Below, one piece after another: positions 53,376 to 62,454 of a stretch of DNA of 64,000 bases; position 1 is the stretch's first letter, and each line of letters opens with the position of its first letter. The position numbers and the translations under genes are program-made. Origin of the DNA: Taibaiella chishuiensis (lineage in GTDB: Bacteria > Bacteroidota > Bacteroidia > Chitinophagales > Chitinophagaceae); contig NZ_PYGD01000001.1 of NCBI RefSeq assembly GCF_003014535.1, positions 1,116,001-1,180,000 on the forward strand, written 5' to 3'. Under the pieces are notes generated by a model that had not been told where the DNA came from, ran no database searches, and was given only the letters and a program-made list of their open reading frames with translations.

Positions 53376-54119
53376 ATGCTGAGCAAATTTTTCGAACACC
53401 TGGGCAGTTATTTCCTGATGCTTAAAGGCATGTTTACCCGCCCGGAAAATGGCAAGGTCTACTGGAAGGAATTTATGAATCAATGTATCGATATCGGGTT
53501 TCGCTCCCTGCCTATCGTGATCATTATCGCCGTGTTCCTGGGTGCCGTAATGACGGTACAGACCGCCTATCAGCTGATCTCCCCCATTATCCCCAAATAC
53601 ATCATGGCCCAGGTGGTGCGCGATTCCGTAATCCTGGAGCTGGCGCCTACCATTATCTGTATCGTACTGGCCGGCGTAGTCGGCTCTAAGATCGCATCCG
53701 AACTGGGCAATATGCGCGTAAGCGAACAGATCGATGCGCTTGAGATCATGGGCATCAATACCAAATCTTACCTGGTAATGCCGAAGATTTTTTCGGCGCT
53801 GATTATGATACCCTGTCTCATTATAATCGCCATTACGCTGAGTATAACGGGCGGCTTTCTTACCGGTATCCTTACGGGCATCATGTCTAAAGAGCAGTAT
53901 ACCTACGGCCTGGTCGAAGGCTTTAAAGCCTTCGGTATCCTGGTGGCCATGGTCAAGGCTTTTACCTTTGCCTTCATTATCGCATCTATCCCCGCCTACT
54001 ACGGCTACAATGTAAAAGGCGGCGCACTCGAGATAGGCAGGGCCTCTACCACGGCTGTGGTGGTTACCTGTATCATGATCCTGTTTGCCGATTACGTGAT
54101 TACTATGCTGATGCTGTAG
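53376..54119 (+). CDS. mlaE: MlaE-family ABC transporter permease
   Basis: A 247-residue MlaE/YrbE-type permease. The start MLSKFFEHLGSYFLMLKGMF fits the family. GAVMTVQTAYQL, SELGNMRVSEQIDALEIMGI (the loop that contacts the ATPase) and five hydrophobic spans are present. The Mla system moves phospholipids between the outer and inner membranes to keep outer-leaflet asymmetry. The ATPase (MlaF) and the MCE protein (MlaD) usually flank this gene in the phylum but are not next to it here. Confidence 0.88.
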   Translation: MLSKFFEHLGSYFLMLKGMFTRPENGKVYWKEFMNQCIDIGFRSLPIVIIIAVFLGAVMTVQTAYQLISPIIPKYIMAQVVRDSVILELAPTIICIVLAGVVGSKIASELGNMRVSEQIDALEIMGINTKSYLVMPKIFSALIMIPCLIIIAITLSITGGFLTGILTGIMSKEQYTYGLVEGFKAFGILVAMVKAFTFAFIIASIPAYYGYNVKGGALEIGRASTTAVVVTCIMILFADYVITMLML

Positions 54120-54143
54120 GCCGGATACTTCTTTTTCAACACG

Positions 54144-54680
54144 ATGGACAACTATTGTTTCACTTCCACACGACTGGGCTTCCGTAACTGGCTCCCGGGC
54201 GATATTACGGCTATGGCCGCGATTAATGCCAACCCGGAGGTAATGCGGTATTTCCCGGCTACCCAGGACCGCGAGCAGACGGCAGCCTTTATCGATCGCA
54301 TGCAAAAGCTGTATGCGGCCCGAGGGTTTTGCTATTTTGCCGTAGAAACGCTTGCGGAAAAAGAATGGATCGGTTTTATCGGTCTGGCCTGGCAGGAATA
54401 TGACGCCCCGTTTACGCCTTGCGTCGATATGGGCTGGCGGTTAAAGCCCGAAGCCTGGGGTAAGGGTTATGCTACCGAAGGCGCCAAGCGCTGCCTGCAC
54501 TTTGCCTTTAACGACCTGGGCCTGCAGCAGGTAATTGCCACGGCTCCCCTCGTGAACCGGAAATCGATAAGGGTAATGGAACAAATAGGTATGAAACCCC
54601 TGCTGCAGTTTAAGCATCCTGCGCTCCTGGCGCACCCGGAGCTGGAGTTATGCGTGGCGTATAGTATCGGTCCCGCTTAA
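54144..54680 (+). CDS. GNAT-family N-acetyltransferase (RimJ/RimL-like)
   Basis: A 178-residue GNAT protein: STRLGFRNWLPGDITAMAAI at the start, DMGWRLKPEAWGKGYATEGA with the acetyl-CoA loop (R/Q-x-x-G-x-G/A) and VNRKSIRVMEQIGMKP. It acetylates a protein N-terminus or a small molecule; the substrate cannot be told. It ends by a 4-base overlap with the convergent priA gene. Confidence 0.87.
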   Translation: MDNYCFTSTRLGFRNWLPGDITAMAAINANPEVMRYFPATQDREQTAAFIDRMQKLYAARGFCYFAVETLAEKEWIGFIGLAWQEYDAPFTPCVDMGWRLKPEAWGKGYATEGAKRCLHFAFNDLGLQQVIATAPLVNRKSIRVMEQIGMKPLLQFKHPALLAHPELELCVAYSIGPA

Positions 54681-57115
54681 AAAGGATCTACATCGGCAAT
54701 GATCTGCAAGGCTGCATTGCCCCGCTGTTGCATCACTGCATTGATCGCGACCGATATCCCTTCTTTTCCCTGTTGCAAAGGCGCTGCTTCGCGCGGTAGC
54801 TTCAGCCAGATCTCCTGGAGGTAAAAATTCCGTACCCGGGGCACCAGTGCGGCCGCCGGTCCCTGGATAAAAATACCCGGTATCTTTTGTAATTCTTCGG
54901 CCAGGGCCTCTGCGCCCTGTGCCGCTTTCTGCATATCGCGGTGCCGGCAGGTAAGCCGTACCATGCGGGTAAAGGGCGGGTAGCCAAATTGCTGGCGCAT
55001 ACCGATCTCGGCCTGGTAAAAGCCGCGGAAGTCATGCTCCTTTACCCATTGTAATACCGGGTGCCTGAGGTTGAAGGTTTGGATAATAACATGGCCCTTG
55101 CCATCGAGCCTGCCTGCCCGGCCGCTTACCTGCTCCATCAGCTGGAAGCCCCGTTCATTAACCCGGAAGTCAGGATAACTCAGCAGGCTGTCGGCGCTCA
55201 GGATACCCACCAGGCCTACCTGTTCGAAGTCCAAGCCTTTTACCACCATTTGTGTGCCCACCAGTATATCGACCCGGCCCCGGGTAAAGTCTTCGATCAG
55301 CTGGCTTTGTTTGTTCTTGCCGCGCATACTGTCCCAGTCCATACGTGCGGTACGGGCCTTGGGAAAAATCCGCTGCAGCTCTTCTTCGATCCTTTCGGTG
55401 CCGAAACTACGGGTGGTGATCTGGGTATTGCCGCATTGCAGGCAATGTTTAATGGGCGCCGATTTAGTGCCGCAATAGTGACAGTGCAGCTTATCGGTTT
55501 GTTTATGATAGGTAAGCGATACGTCGCAGTTTTTGCAAAGGGGTATCCAGCCGCAGGCGCCGCAGATCAGGAAGGGAGCATAGCCTCGTTTGTTCTGGAA
55601 CAGGATTACCTGTTTACCCTCGGCCAGGGTACGGGCAATAGCGTCGAGCAGGTTGGTGGTCATCAGGCCGGAAAGCGCCACCTGCGTATTCTTTGCCGAT
55701 ACCGGTTCTATTTCGGGTAGCGATACGCCACGGTACCGTTCTTTCAGTGGTACATATTCGTATTTCTTCTGCTGCGCATTAAAGGTACTTTCTACCGAGG
55801 GGGTAGCGGAGCCCAGCAATACACGGGCCTTGTGCAGCGATGCCAGGTAAATGGCGGCATCGCGGGCATGAAACCGGGGCGCCGGTTCGTACTGTTTGTA
55901 CGATGTGTCGTGTTCCTCATCAACGATAATACAATCCAACTCCTGGTAGGGTAGCCAGAGGGCAGAACGCGGGCCCAGCACCACTTTGTACTTGCCGTCC
56001 TTTACTTTATTCCAGATCTCCACCCGCTCGTTATTGCTGAACCGGCTATGGTATACACCCAGCTCGTCGCCGAAGTAGGCTTTTAACCGGGACACTACCT
56101 GGGTGGTTAATGCGATCTCGGGTAACAGGAACAGGGCTTGTTTGCCCGCTGCGATCGCTTCCCGGATCAGCTGGATATAAATAAGGGTTTTGCCACTGCC
56201 GGTAATGCCATGGAGCAGTACCACCTTGTTGTCGGCCCAGCCCTTACGGATGGCGGTAAAGGCCTGTTGCTGCGCATCGTTAAGGGTAAATGCCGCATCG
56301 CCATTGCTTTCGCCGGAGGGTAAGCGGTCGGTGGCTATATTTTCGAAACGGAACAAGCCCTTTTCTGCAAGGGCATTGAGTTGGGCGGCCGAGGCTTTCG
56401 CTTTTTTCAGGAGTGCAGCCACGGGAATACCGGCCTGTTGCTGTTTAAGCTGGAAGAAGGTAAGGAGCAGGGATAATTGTTTGGGCGCCTTTTCCAGTGC
56501 GGCAAAAGCTTCCTGCAGCTTTTGCTCCGCTTCGTAGGCCGCTTCCAGGAAGACGTAACGTTCGGTACGGGCTTTGTATTTTTCTTCCAGTAACTCGGTA
56601 ACGATGGCCAGCTCGATCTCGAGCAGTTCGTTAATGGCTTTGGAGGTATTGCGGCCATCGAGCAGTTGCCTGATCTCGCCAATGGTCAGCTGTTTGCGGA
56701 TGTGCAGGGCCTCGGCCACGATAAAGGCATTATCGCTGAGCCCGGTAGGGGGCTGCTCATACATATCGTTCCAGATCAGCAGGCTTTCGCTCATCAGCTT
56801 CAGGTGTGCGGGCAATGCGGCATGCATTACTTCGCCCAGGCTGCAAAGGTAGTAGCGGGCTATCCATTGCCAGAACTGCAGCTGCAGCGGAAATACCACC
56901 GGCGCCTCGTCGACCAGGTTGCGTATGGGCTTTACTGTATAGTGTTCGGGTTTGAAATTGTGTACCTGCAGTACCAGGCCGGAGTAGATCTTGTTACGCC
57001 CCAGGCCTACCTCCACGCGCATACCGGGCTGTACCAGTCCCTGCAATTCGACAGGAACGCCATAGGTAAGCGTAAGGGGCAGGTTGAGCGGGAGAATGAT
57101 ATCGGCGAACTGCAA
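54677..57115 (-). CDS. priA: Primosomal helicase PriA
   Basis: An 812-residue PriA. An N-terminal 3'-DNA-binding domain (FADIILPLNLPLTLTYGVP) is followed by helicase motifs GITGSGKTLIYIQL (Walker A), DEEHDTSYKQ and LGSATPS. Two zinc clusters come next, CGACGWIPLCKNC and CHYCG with CLQCG, and then motifs V-VI (GTQMVVKGLDFEQV, QVSGRAGR). PriA reloads the replication fork at stalled or recombined DNA. The stop codon region overlaps the convergent GNAT gene. Confidence 0.95.
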   Translation of the reverse strand: MQFADIILPLNLPLTLTYGVPVELQGLVQPGMRVEVGLGRNKIYSGLVLQVHNFKPEHYTVKPIRNLVDEAPVVFPLQLQFWQWIARYYLCSLGEVMHAALPAHLKLMSESLLIWNDMYEQPPTGLSDNAFIVAEALHIRKQLTIGEIRQLLDGRNTSKAINELLEIELAIVTELLEEKYKARTERYVFLEAAYEAEQKLQEAFAALEKAPKQLSLLLTFFQLKQQQAGIPVAALLKKAKASAAQLNALAEKGLFRFENIATDRLPSGESNGDAAFTLNDAQQQAFTAIRKGWADNKVVLLHGITGSGKTLIYIQLIREAIAAGKQALFLLPEIALTTQVVSRLKAYFGDELGVYHSRFSNNERVEIWNKVKDGKYKVVLGPRSALWLPYQELDCIIVDEEHDTSYKQYEPAPRFHARDAAIYLASLHKARVLLGSATPSVESTFNAQQKKYEYVPLKERYRGVSLPEIEPVSAKNTQVALSGLMTTNLLDAIARTLAEGKQVILFQNKRGYAPFLICGACGWIPLCKNCDVSLTYHKQTDKLHCHYCGTKSAPIKHCLQCGNTQITTRSFGTERIEEELQRIFPKARTARMDWDSMRGKNKQSQLIEDFTRGRVDILVGTQMVVKGLDFEQVGLVGILSADSLLSYPDFRVNERGFQLMEQVSGRAGRLDGKGHVIIQTFNLRHPVLQWVKEHDFRGFYQAEIGMRQQFGYPPFTRMVRLTCRHRDMQKAAQGAEALAEELQKIPGIFIQGPAAALVPRVRNFYLQEIWLKLPREAAPLQQGKEGISVAINAVMQQRGNAALQIIADVDPF

Positions 57116-57213
57116 GCGAAAGGCGGGTTTAGCTGCGCAAGTTAAGCAATTTACCTTTTACAGGATAAGGGTAAGGGGCGCAAAGCGGTGAGCAAAGGCA
57201 ATAGGGTTAAACG

Positions 57214-57249
57214 CAAAAAACCGGGTGCTTATCAATAAGCTCCCGGTTT
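57214..57249 (-). terminator. Terminator of the rpmB-rpmG-DUF4295 operon
   Basis: AAACCGGG pairs with CCCGGTTT, with an inner GCTTAT/ATAAGC stem. A T tract follows on the minus strand, about 29 bases past the stop at 57278. Confidence 0.88.
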
Positions 57250-57277
57250 GCTGGAAACAGCGAATGCCGCTCCCGGA

Positions 57278-57451
57278 TTATTTTGTAGCCGCGAAGTAAT
57301 CTTTCACTTTGTCTTTGTGAACGATAGCTTCTTTAAAAGAGTAAGCGCCGGTTTTAGGACTACGTACAGTTTTGATCACTTTAGTGTAGTTCTTAGCTTC
57401 CAGGTTAGCTTTAGGATCTTTCTTTATCGCGGTTTTTGCTGCTTTAGCCAT
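57278..57451 (-). CDS. DUF4295 small basic ribosome-associated protein
   Basis: A 57-residue protein read on the minus strand from ATG at 57451 to TAA at 57278: MAKAAKTAIKKDPKANLEAK at the start and SPKTGAYSFKEAIVHKDKVK further on. It matches the Bacteroidota-specific DUF4295 family that always follows rpmB-rpmG. I recall that a protein of this kind was seen in the Flavobacterium ribosome structure (named bL38), but I cannot check the identity here. Eleven or more Lys residues in 57 fit rRNA binding. Confidence 0.9.
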   Translation of the reverse strand: MAKAAKTAIKKDPKANLEAKNYTKVIKTVRSPKTGAYSFKEAIVHKDKVKDYFAATK

Positions 57452-57496
57452 GATAAATTATTTTATGACCAGGTGAGATACAGTAATGGCTGTAGC

Positions 57497-57679
57497 TTAC
57501 TTGATTTCTTTGTGAACAGTTACTTTTTTAAGAATAGCGTTGTATTTTTTTAATTCAATACGCTCCGGTGTATTCTTTTTATTTTTTACAGTGACATAAC
57601 GGCTTGTGCCTGGTGCGCCGCTTGTTTTATGCTCGGTGCATTCCAAGATCACCTGAACGCGGTTTCCTTTTTTAGCCAT
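57497..57679 (-). CDS. rpmG: 50S ribosomal protein bL33 (zinc-free form)
   Basis: A 60-residue bL33: [20 protein letters not shown] and [20 protein letters not shown]. Only one Cys is left, so the zinc ribbon of the C+ form is missing. It lies 34 bases after rpmB and 45 before the DUF4295 gene. Confidence 0.95.
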   Translation of the reverse strand: MAKKGNRVQVILECTEHKTSGAPGTSRYVTVKNKKNTPERIELKKYNAILKKVTVHKEIK

Positions 57680-57713
57680 TTCTCTATTATTTAAATGATA
57701 TTAATGAATAAAT

Positions 57714-57950
57714 TTAGATTGCAAGACCTTGCTCACGGAGTTCTTTAACTACTGCGAACAGACCTCTTTTATTGATGAGGCGGATAGCATCAGAAGATAC
57801 TTTCAGGGAAACCCAACGGTCTTCTTCCGGCAGGAAAAAGCGTTTGGTCTGTAAATTGGGTAAAAAACGGCGTTTTGCTTTCTTGTTAGAGAAACAAACC
57901 TTATGTCCGCTTACGGGTTTTTTGCCGGTTACCTGACAAACACGAGCCAT
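57714..57950 (-). CDS. rpmB: 50S ribosomal protein bL28
   Basis: From ATG at 57950, 78 residues starting [20 protein letters not shown] and containing [20 protein letters not shown]. The ATG at 58013 lies upstream of the promoter and is rejected. Two isolated Cys residues remain rather than the paired CxxC of the zinc form. First gene of a three-gene ribosomal operon. Confidence 0.95.
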   Translation of the reverse strand: MARVCQVTGKKPVSGHKVCFSNKKAKRRFLPNLQTKRFFLPEEDRWVSLKVSSDAIRLINKRGLFAVVKELREQGLAI

Positions 57951-57970
57951 GATTAAAATTTTTTGGACTG

Positions 57971-58000
57971 CAAAGGTGTAACTTTTTTGCCAAACAACAA
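57971..58000 (-). promoter_or_regulatory. Promoter of the rpmB operon
   Basis: On the minus strand TTTTG (TTG 58000-57998), 19 bases, then CACCTTTG (57978-57971), one base off TAnnTTTG. The predicted leader is about 14 bases. Confidence 0.65.
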
Positions 58001-58181
58001 AATTTCGCGGCAAAAAAATTTTAAATTTTGAGCATATAACTTTTTCAAGTCATTTTGCCCTTATTCTTTCCTGCCTTTGACAGCTGGGTTAACAATATAG
58101 ATATTTAATTTCCCCTGCGTGATTCAATTTTGCTTTTTTAGAATAAATTTGTCTCGCATCAATTCAACAAATTTAATTTCT

Positions 58182-60725
58182 ATGAAAAGAAATCTACTCG
58201 CCGGGATACTGGTCCTGTTCTGTATTTCATGGGTTTGCGTTAACCCCGCTACAGCTCAGGAAAGCACAAATACGCCTATGGATGCGTTTATTGCGCGTGC
58301 AAAGTTACAACATAGTTTTAAATCTGTCGATAATATCTGGCAGAAAACTGATCCATCCCGTTTTAAGCCGGTCGATAACTACGTAAGTAAGGCGCAATTG
58401 TTCACGCTCGACCAGGCTGCGCTCAACGCCTTTATGGACCAGAAGAACAAAAGTATCCGCCTGGTGCTGCCCGATGGCAACAACGGTCATTTCGAAATCG
58501 ACCTGTCCCGGTTCGATATTTATGCCCATGGTTTTAAGGTGCGCGAAGTGGCAGGTGGGGTAGCTTCCGACTTTAACTACACCCCCGGCCTGGTTTACAG
58601 GGGCGTAGTAAACGGTATCCCGGGTTCGCTGGCCGCCTTCTCCTTTTTCAACAACGAGGTATACGGCCTGTTTTCCCTGCCTGGTGTGGGCAATTTTACC
58701 ATTACACCCAATACACTCGAAACAGAACCCGGTAATAAAAGTTACATCCTTTACAACGATGCCGACCTGAAAATCCGTCCGCAAGGCCCCGGCTGCTCCA
58801 GCGAGCACCTGCCGCAGCTCAATCGCGGCACAGGCAGCGAGGTAGCCCGCAATACTTACCAGGACTGTAAAGATGTGGAAGTACTGCTGGTGGCCGACTA
58901 TGCCACCTATACCTCCCGCAGCAGCAGTACCACCAGTGTGGCCAACTACCTGACCGCGGTGTATAACGTACTCTCGGTACTCTACCGTAACGAAGGCATC
59001 TATACCAGTATCAGGGCCATTAATGTAAATACGGCTACCGATATCTACCAGACCCTGTCCTCTTCTTCCAATACCTTCCTGACCACCTTCGGACAGCAAA
59101 CCCAGAATAGCCTGGGCGGCGCCGACCTGGCCCACCTGGTATCTACCCGTTACAACGGCGTTATGGGTGGTATTGCCTGGGTAGGCGTTATGTGCGCCCC
59201 TTACTACGGCCCCAGCCAGAATGCAGGTCCTTATGCTTTTTCCAATATCTATGGCAACGAAGTGGCTGGCAGTTTTCCTACCTATACCTGGAATGTGGAA
59301 TGTATGACCCACGAAATGGGGCATAACCTCGGCTCGAACCATACCCAGTGGTGCGGCTGGCCCGGCGGGGCCATCGATGGCTGTGTGGCCCTCGAACCTG
59401 CAACACAGGGAGGCCCTACCTGTGCAATGCCATCGCCGCAATACCCTCCTGCCGGCGGTACCATTATGAGCTATTGCCACCTGGTAGGCGGCGTGGGTAT
59501 TAATTTTAGCAATGGCTTCGGACCCCTGCCCGGCGGCGTGATCCGCAGTACCATGTCGACTGCGGCCTGTGCTACCGCTTATATCCCGGATACGGTGCTT
59601 ACCGTAAGCAATACCGTATTGAATGCCACCCGCGAGTGTACCAACGGAACGGTTACCTATTACTGGAATGATAATGATAACTCCGACGAGGCTGACAACA
59701 GGCTGGCCCTGAAAATACTGAAGGGCGCCAATAATATCGGTACCCTCGACGACGTAGGTTTTGCAGTAAGCACCAGCACGCTCGCCGCTTATGGCAGCAA
59801 TGCCGGTACCGGGGTTACTTTCCCTTCCGGAACACCGGGTATCGGAACTACCAGTGCTGCCATGAACCGCTACTGGAACGTAACGCCCATCACGCAACCG
59901 GCTACCCCCGTGGAAGTACAGTTCCCCTTCAGCCAGCAGGATGTAAATGATATTGCCGGAACGGTAAGCGGCATCGTGAATTTTTCCAGTTTGAAATTCT
60001 ATAAAATGGCTACCGGTGTAAATCCTAATCCTGCTGCGGGGTTTACAGGAGCTACTTCGGCCAATACGACCATTTATAACTATAATGCAACCACACCCGG
60101 GCTCAGCACCTGGACCTCCTCCACTTCGGGTAGTACCCGGTTTGCCCGTTTCCTGGTCAGTTCTTTCTCCGGGGGCAGCGGCTTCGGTACTACCGCACCT
60201 TTACCGCTGGATATTATCTGGTTTAAAGGCCGGGCGCGTACCAGCGATATCCTGCTGGACTGGGAAGTAGCGCTGGAAAAGAATGTAAAGGAATTTATCG
60301 TGGAGAAATCGCTGGATGGTGTGCAGTACGAAGATATGAGTATCGTGGCTTCACGTAACCTGGCAGCAGGTACCTACAGCACGATCGATAAGGAACCGGC
60401 ACAGGGCAATAACTATTACCGCCTGTCGTATAACTCTATAGATGGTATCCGCAAAATACTGGCTTATACCCGCGTGGCCATCAGCGGCAATACGGCTTTG
60501 AGCATTTACCCCAATCCTGCGCGGGATGTGCTTTACATCGACCAGAAAGGACAAAGCGGTACTGCCATGATCCGCATTACGGATCTTAATGGCCGTACGG
60601 TATTCCGTACCGAAAACAGCCAGGCCAGTACCAGTATCGACCTCAAACACTTTGCCCGCGGTATCTACCTGGTGCAGGTGGTATGCGGCAACGAACTGGT
60701 CAGCCAGAAAATAGAACTGCGTTAA
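58182..60725 (+). CDS. Secreted reprolysin-like zinc metallopeptidase with T9SS sorting domain
   Basis: The ATG at 58182 gives a signal peptide (MKRNLLAGILVLFCISWVCV, cleavage near ATAQ). The 847 residues comprise a propeptide-like region to about 230, then an M12B/metzincin catalytic domain with MTHEMGHNLGSNHTQWC (three zinc His) and the Met-turn GTIMSYCHL. A beta-rich region follows, then a fibronectin-like module (LLDWEVALEKNVKEFIVEKS) and a type A sorting domain (YPNPARDVLYIDQ, GIYLVQVVCGN). It is an extracellular or surface protease exported by T9SS. A -7 element TAAATTTG lies at 58144-58151. Confidence 0.9.
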   Translation: MKRNLLAGILVLFCISWVCVNPATAQESTNTPMDAFIARAKLQHSFKSVDNIWQKTDPSRFKPVDNYVSKAQLFTLDQAALNAFMDQKNKSIRLVLPDGNNGHFEIDLSRFDIYAHGFKVREVAGGVASDFNYTPGLVYRGVVNGIPGSLAAFSFFNNEVYGLFSLPGVGNFTITPNTLETEPGNKSYILYNDADLKIRPQGPGCSSEHLPQLNRGTGSEVARNTYQDCKDVEVLLVADYATYTSRSSSTTSVANYLTAVYNVLSVLYRNEGIYTSIRAINVNTATDIYQTLSSSSNTFLTTFGQQTQNSLGGADLAHLVSTRYNGVMGGIAWVGVMCAPYYGPSQNAGPYAFSNIYGNEVAGSFPTYTWNVECMTHEMGHNLGSNHTQWCGWPGGAIDGCVALEPATQGGPTCAMPSPQYPPAGGTIMSYCHLVGGVGINFSNGFGPLPGGVIRSTMSTAACATAYIPDTVLTVSNTVLNATRECTNGTVTYYWNDNDNSDEADNRLALKILKGANNIGTLDDVGFAVSTSTLAAYGSNAGTGVTFPSGTPGIGTTSAAMNRYWNVTPITQPATPVEVQFPFSQQDVNDIAGTVSGIVNFSSLKFYKMATGVNPNPAAGFTGATSANTTIYNYNATTPGLSTWTSSTSGSTRFARFLVSSFSGGSGFGTTAPLPLDIIWFKGRARTSDILLDWEVALEKNVKEFIVEKSLDGVQYEDMSIVASRNLAAGTYSTIDKEPAQGNNYYRLSYNSIDGIRKILAYTRVAISGNTALSIYPNPARDVLYIDQKGQSGTAMIRITDLNGRTVFRTENSQASTSIDLKHFARGIYLVQVVCGNELVSQKIELR

Positions 60726-60746
60726 GTATGGTTCGCAACAGACCAT

Positions 60747-60777
60747 GAAAAAGGAGGAGCCTCGGCTCCTCCTTTTT
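60747..60777. terminator. Bidirectional terminator between the metallopeptidase and bshB1
   Basis: AAAAAGGAGGAGC pairs with GCTCCTCCTTTTT around a CTCG loop. Runs of A and T on both sides serve the two converging genes. Confidence 0.92.
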
Positions 60778-60796
60778 ATGTTTTAGGTCGCAGACT

Positions 60797-61528
60797 TTAG
60801 GCCAATTCAGGATATACAAGCTGGTCGAAATCGGATATACCCAGGGTAGATTCGCAATGAAAGCCCTCTCCGTATTGCACGCCTATGCGGTGTCCGAGCT
60901 GTGCCGCACGGTTTTCGATCTTGCCGAGAAACGAAGGGTTGGAAATATAGGTTTCGGGTTCGCCGGAGTTGTCGTTAAAGAATTGTGTTTTATAACAGGC
61001 GATAGCTTCCATCTTTTTGGCAAAGGCATTGCTGATGTCGATAATAATATCGGGCTCGGTAAAGCGGTCCTGGATATAGTGGAATACTTTGGCCGGACGC
61101 CAGGCCTGTTGCGGCTCGTCGTCCCAGGTGGTCTCGATTTTGCGGAGTCCGCTCAGGAAACAGGCATCGGCAATCAGTCGGCCCGCACGGCCATGGTCGG
61201 GGTGACGGTCGGCAAGAGCATTGGCCAGCACGATATCGGGCTGGTACCTGCGCAGGAAGCGTACGATCTTTAACCGGTTCTCCTGGTTATTTTCGAAAAA
61301 GCCATCGGCCATCTGCAGGTTTTTGCGAACGGCTATGCCCAATAATTGTGCCGCCGCCGCCGCTTCTGTATAGCGGGTCTCTACAGTACCCCTGGAGCCC
61401 AGTTCGCCTTCGGTAAGATCGAGAATGCCGGCCTGCTGGCCTTTATGGATATGGTTGATCAGCGTGCCGGTACAGCCCAGTTCTACATCGTCGGGATGCG
61501 CGCCGATAGCAAGTATATGCAGTTTCAT
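60797..61528 (-). CDS. bshB1: Bacillithiol biosynthesis deacetylase BshB1
   Basis: A 243-residue LmbE-like zinc deacetylase. AIGAHPDDVELGCTGTL holds the first metal ligands, and DRHPDHGRAGRLIADA the third. LTEGELGSRGTVETRYTEAA and YISNPSFLGKIENRAAQLGH are typical of BshB1. It removes the acetyl group from GlcNAc-malate, the second step of bacillithiol synthesis. Bacillithiol is the usual low-molecular-weight thiol of Bacteroidota. bshA and bshC are not nearby. Confidence 0.92.
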   Translation of the reverse strand: MKLHILAIGAHPDDVELGCTGTLINHIHKGQQAGILDLTEGELGSRGTVETRYTEAAAAAQLLGIAVRKNLQMADGFFENNQENRLKIVRFLRRYQPDIVLANALADRHPDHGRAGRLIADACFLSGLRKIETTWDDEPQQAWRPAKVFHYIQDRFTEPDIIIDISNAFAKKMEAIACYKTQFFNDNSGEPETYISNPSFLGKIENRAAQLGHRIGVQYGEGFHCESTLGISDFDQLVYPELA

Positions 61529-61648
61529 GAATTGTGTTTTTGAATACGGGGATAATAAAAATGGTTGCGGCGGGTTTAGCCCGGCGCAAAATTAATGGCA
61601 ATGATCGAAAAAAAGCGGGATTAAAAATCGGGGGAGGCCGGGCGCGGC

Positions 61649-62290
61649 TTAATTGGTCATTCTTTTCTGCTGCAGCTGCATCTGGTAGCGGCTATAGTTT
61701 TTGGCCTCTATTTCCTGTACGATGGTTTCTATATCCCGGTCTTTATTGAAGGGGTCGTACTGGCGTTTCAGGTCGTTGTTGAAAAAGAAGGCTGCAGTCT
61801 GGTAAATACGGGCATTAAGGCCTCCTTTCAGCTCTTTGATCAGGCTGTAACAATCTTTACCGGTTTCGCGGTTGATCAGTTTTACCAATATCTGGCCCTG
61901 GGTCATCGACAGGTCTTTGAGCTCGTTTTTAAAGCGGGCGTTCATTTCCTTTTCGATCTGTTTCAGGTATTCCTTGCGGTCTTTGCGTTTGGTGCGGATG
62001 GCCATTTCCTTATCTACGCTGTTCATTACATAGGCGGCGGTTACGGCGTAGGGGTACACTTTGTATACATTGTACCGCAGCCGGGCCAGTTCGGCCTTGC
62101 GTTGCGGGTCGAGAATAGCGGCGAGTACGTCTACATTATCTATGAATACCAGGGGGTACAACTGGTTATCCACCTGTATTGCGCTGAGCAATATGGTGTC
62201 ATTTTTCCCCGATGTATCCTGGGCCCGGCCTGTGGCCGGCAAGAACGATAGAACGAGGAGCAGCAGGGCTGTTCCTAAATGCTTATGCAT
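61649..62290 (-). CDS. DUF4294 exported protein
   Basis: A 213-residue protein with signal peptide (MHKHLGTALLLLVLSFLPAT, cleavage near GRAQ). The core LRYNVYKVYPYAVTAAYVMN, then KEYLKQIEKEMNARFKNELK and LSMTQGQILVKLINRETGKD match Bacteroidota DUF4294. The function is not known. It is divergent from upp at 62455. Confidence 0.87.
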   Translation of the reverse strand: MHKHLGTALLLLVLSFLPATGRAQDTSGKNDTILLSAIQVDNQLYPLVFIDNVDVLAAILDPQRKAELARLRYNVYKVYPYAVTAAYVMNSVDKEMAIRTKRKDRKEYLKQIEKEMNARFKNELKDLSMTQGQILVKLINRETGKDCYSLIKELKGGLNARIYQTAAFFFNNDLKRQYDPFNKDRDIETIVQEIEAKNYSRYQMQLQQKRMTN

Positions 62291-62454
62291 TGTACCGAAG
62301 TTATTATTTATAAAGTTCCGTATATTAAACGGATTTAGAAAATTTAGATTGTTGGGTTTGCAATAGGTTTAATAAAATATGTTGTGTTGGTAGCAATTAT
62401 TTTATTTCAGCATGTTGGGAAAAAATAGTTTATTAGCAGCCAAATTGTTAAGAA

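Noticed and set aside
53358-54305. 315-codon minus-strand frame
   Set aside because: Antisense to the MlaE-type permease and the GNAT gene; His/Gln-rich shadow composition.
58305-59897. 530-codon minus-strand frame
   Set aside because: Antisense to the metallopeptidase, which has complete zinc motifs and a sorting domain.
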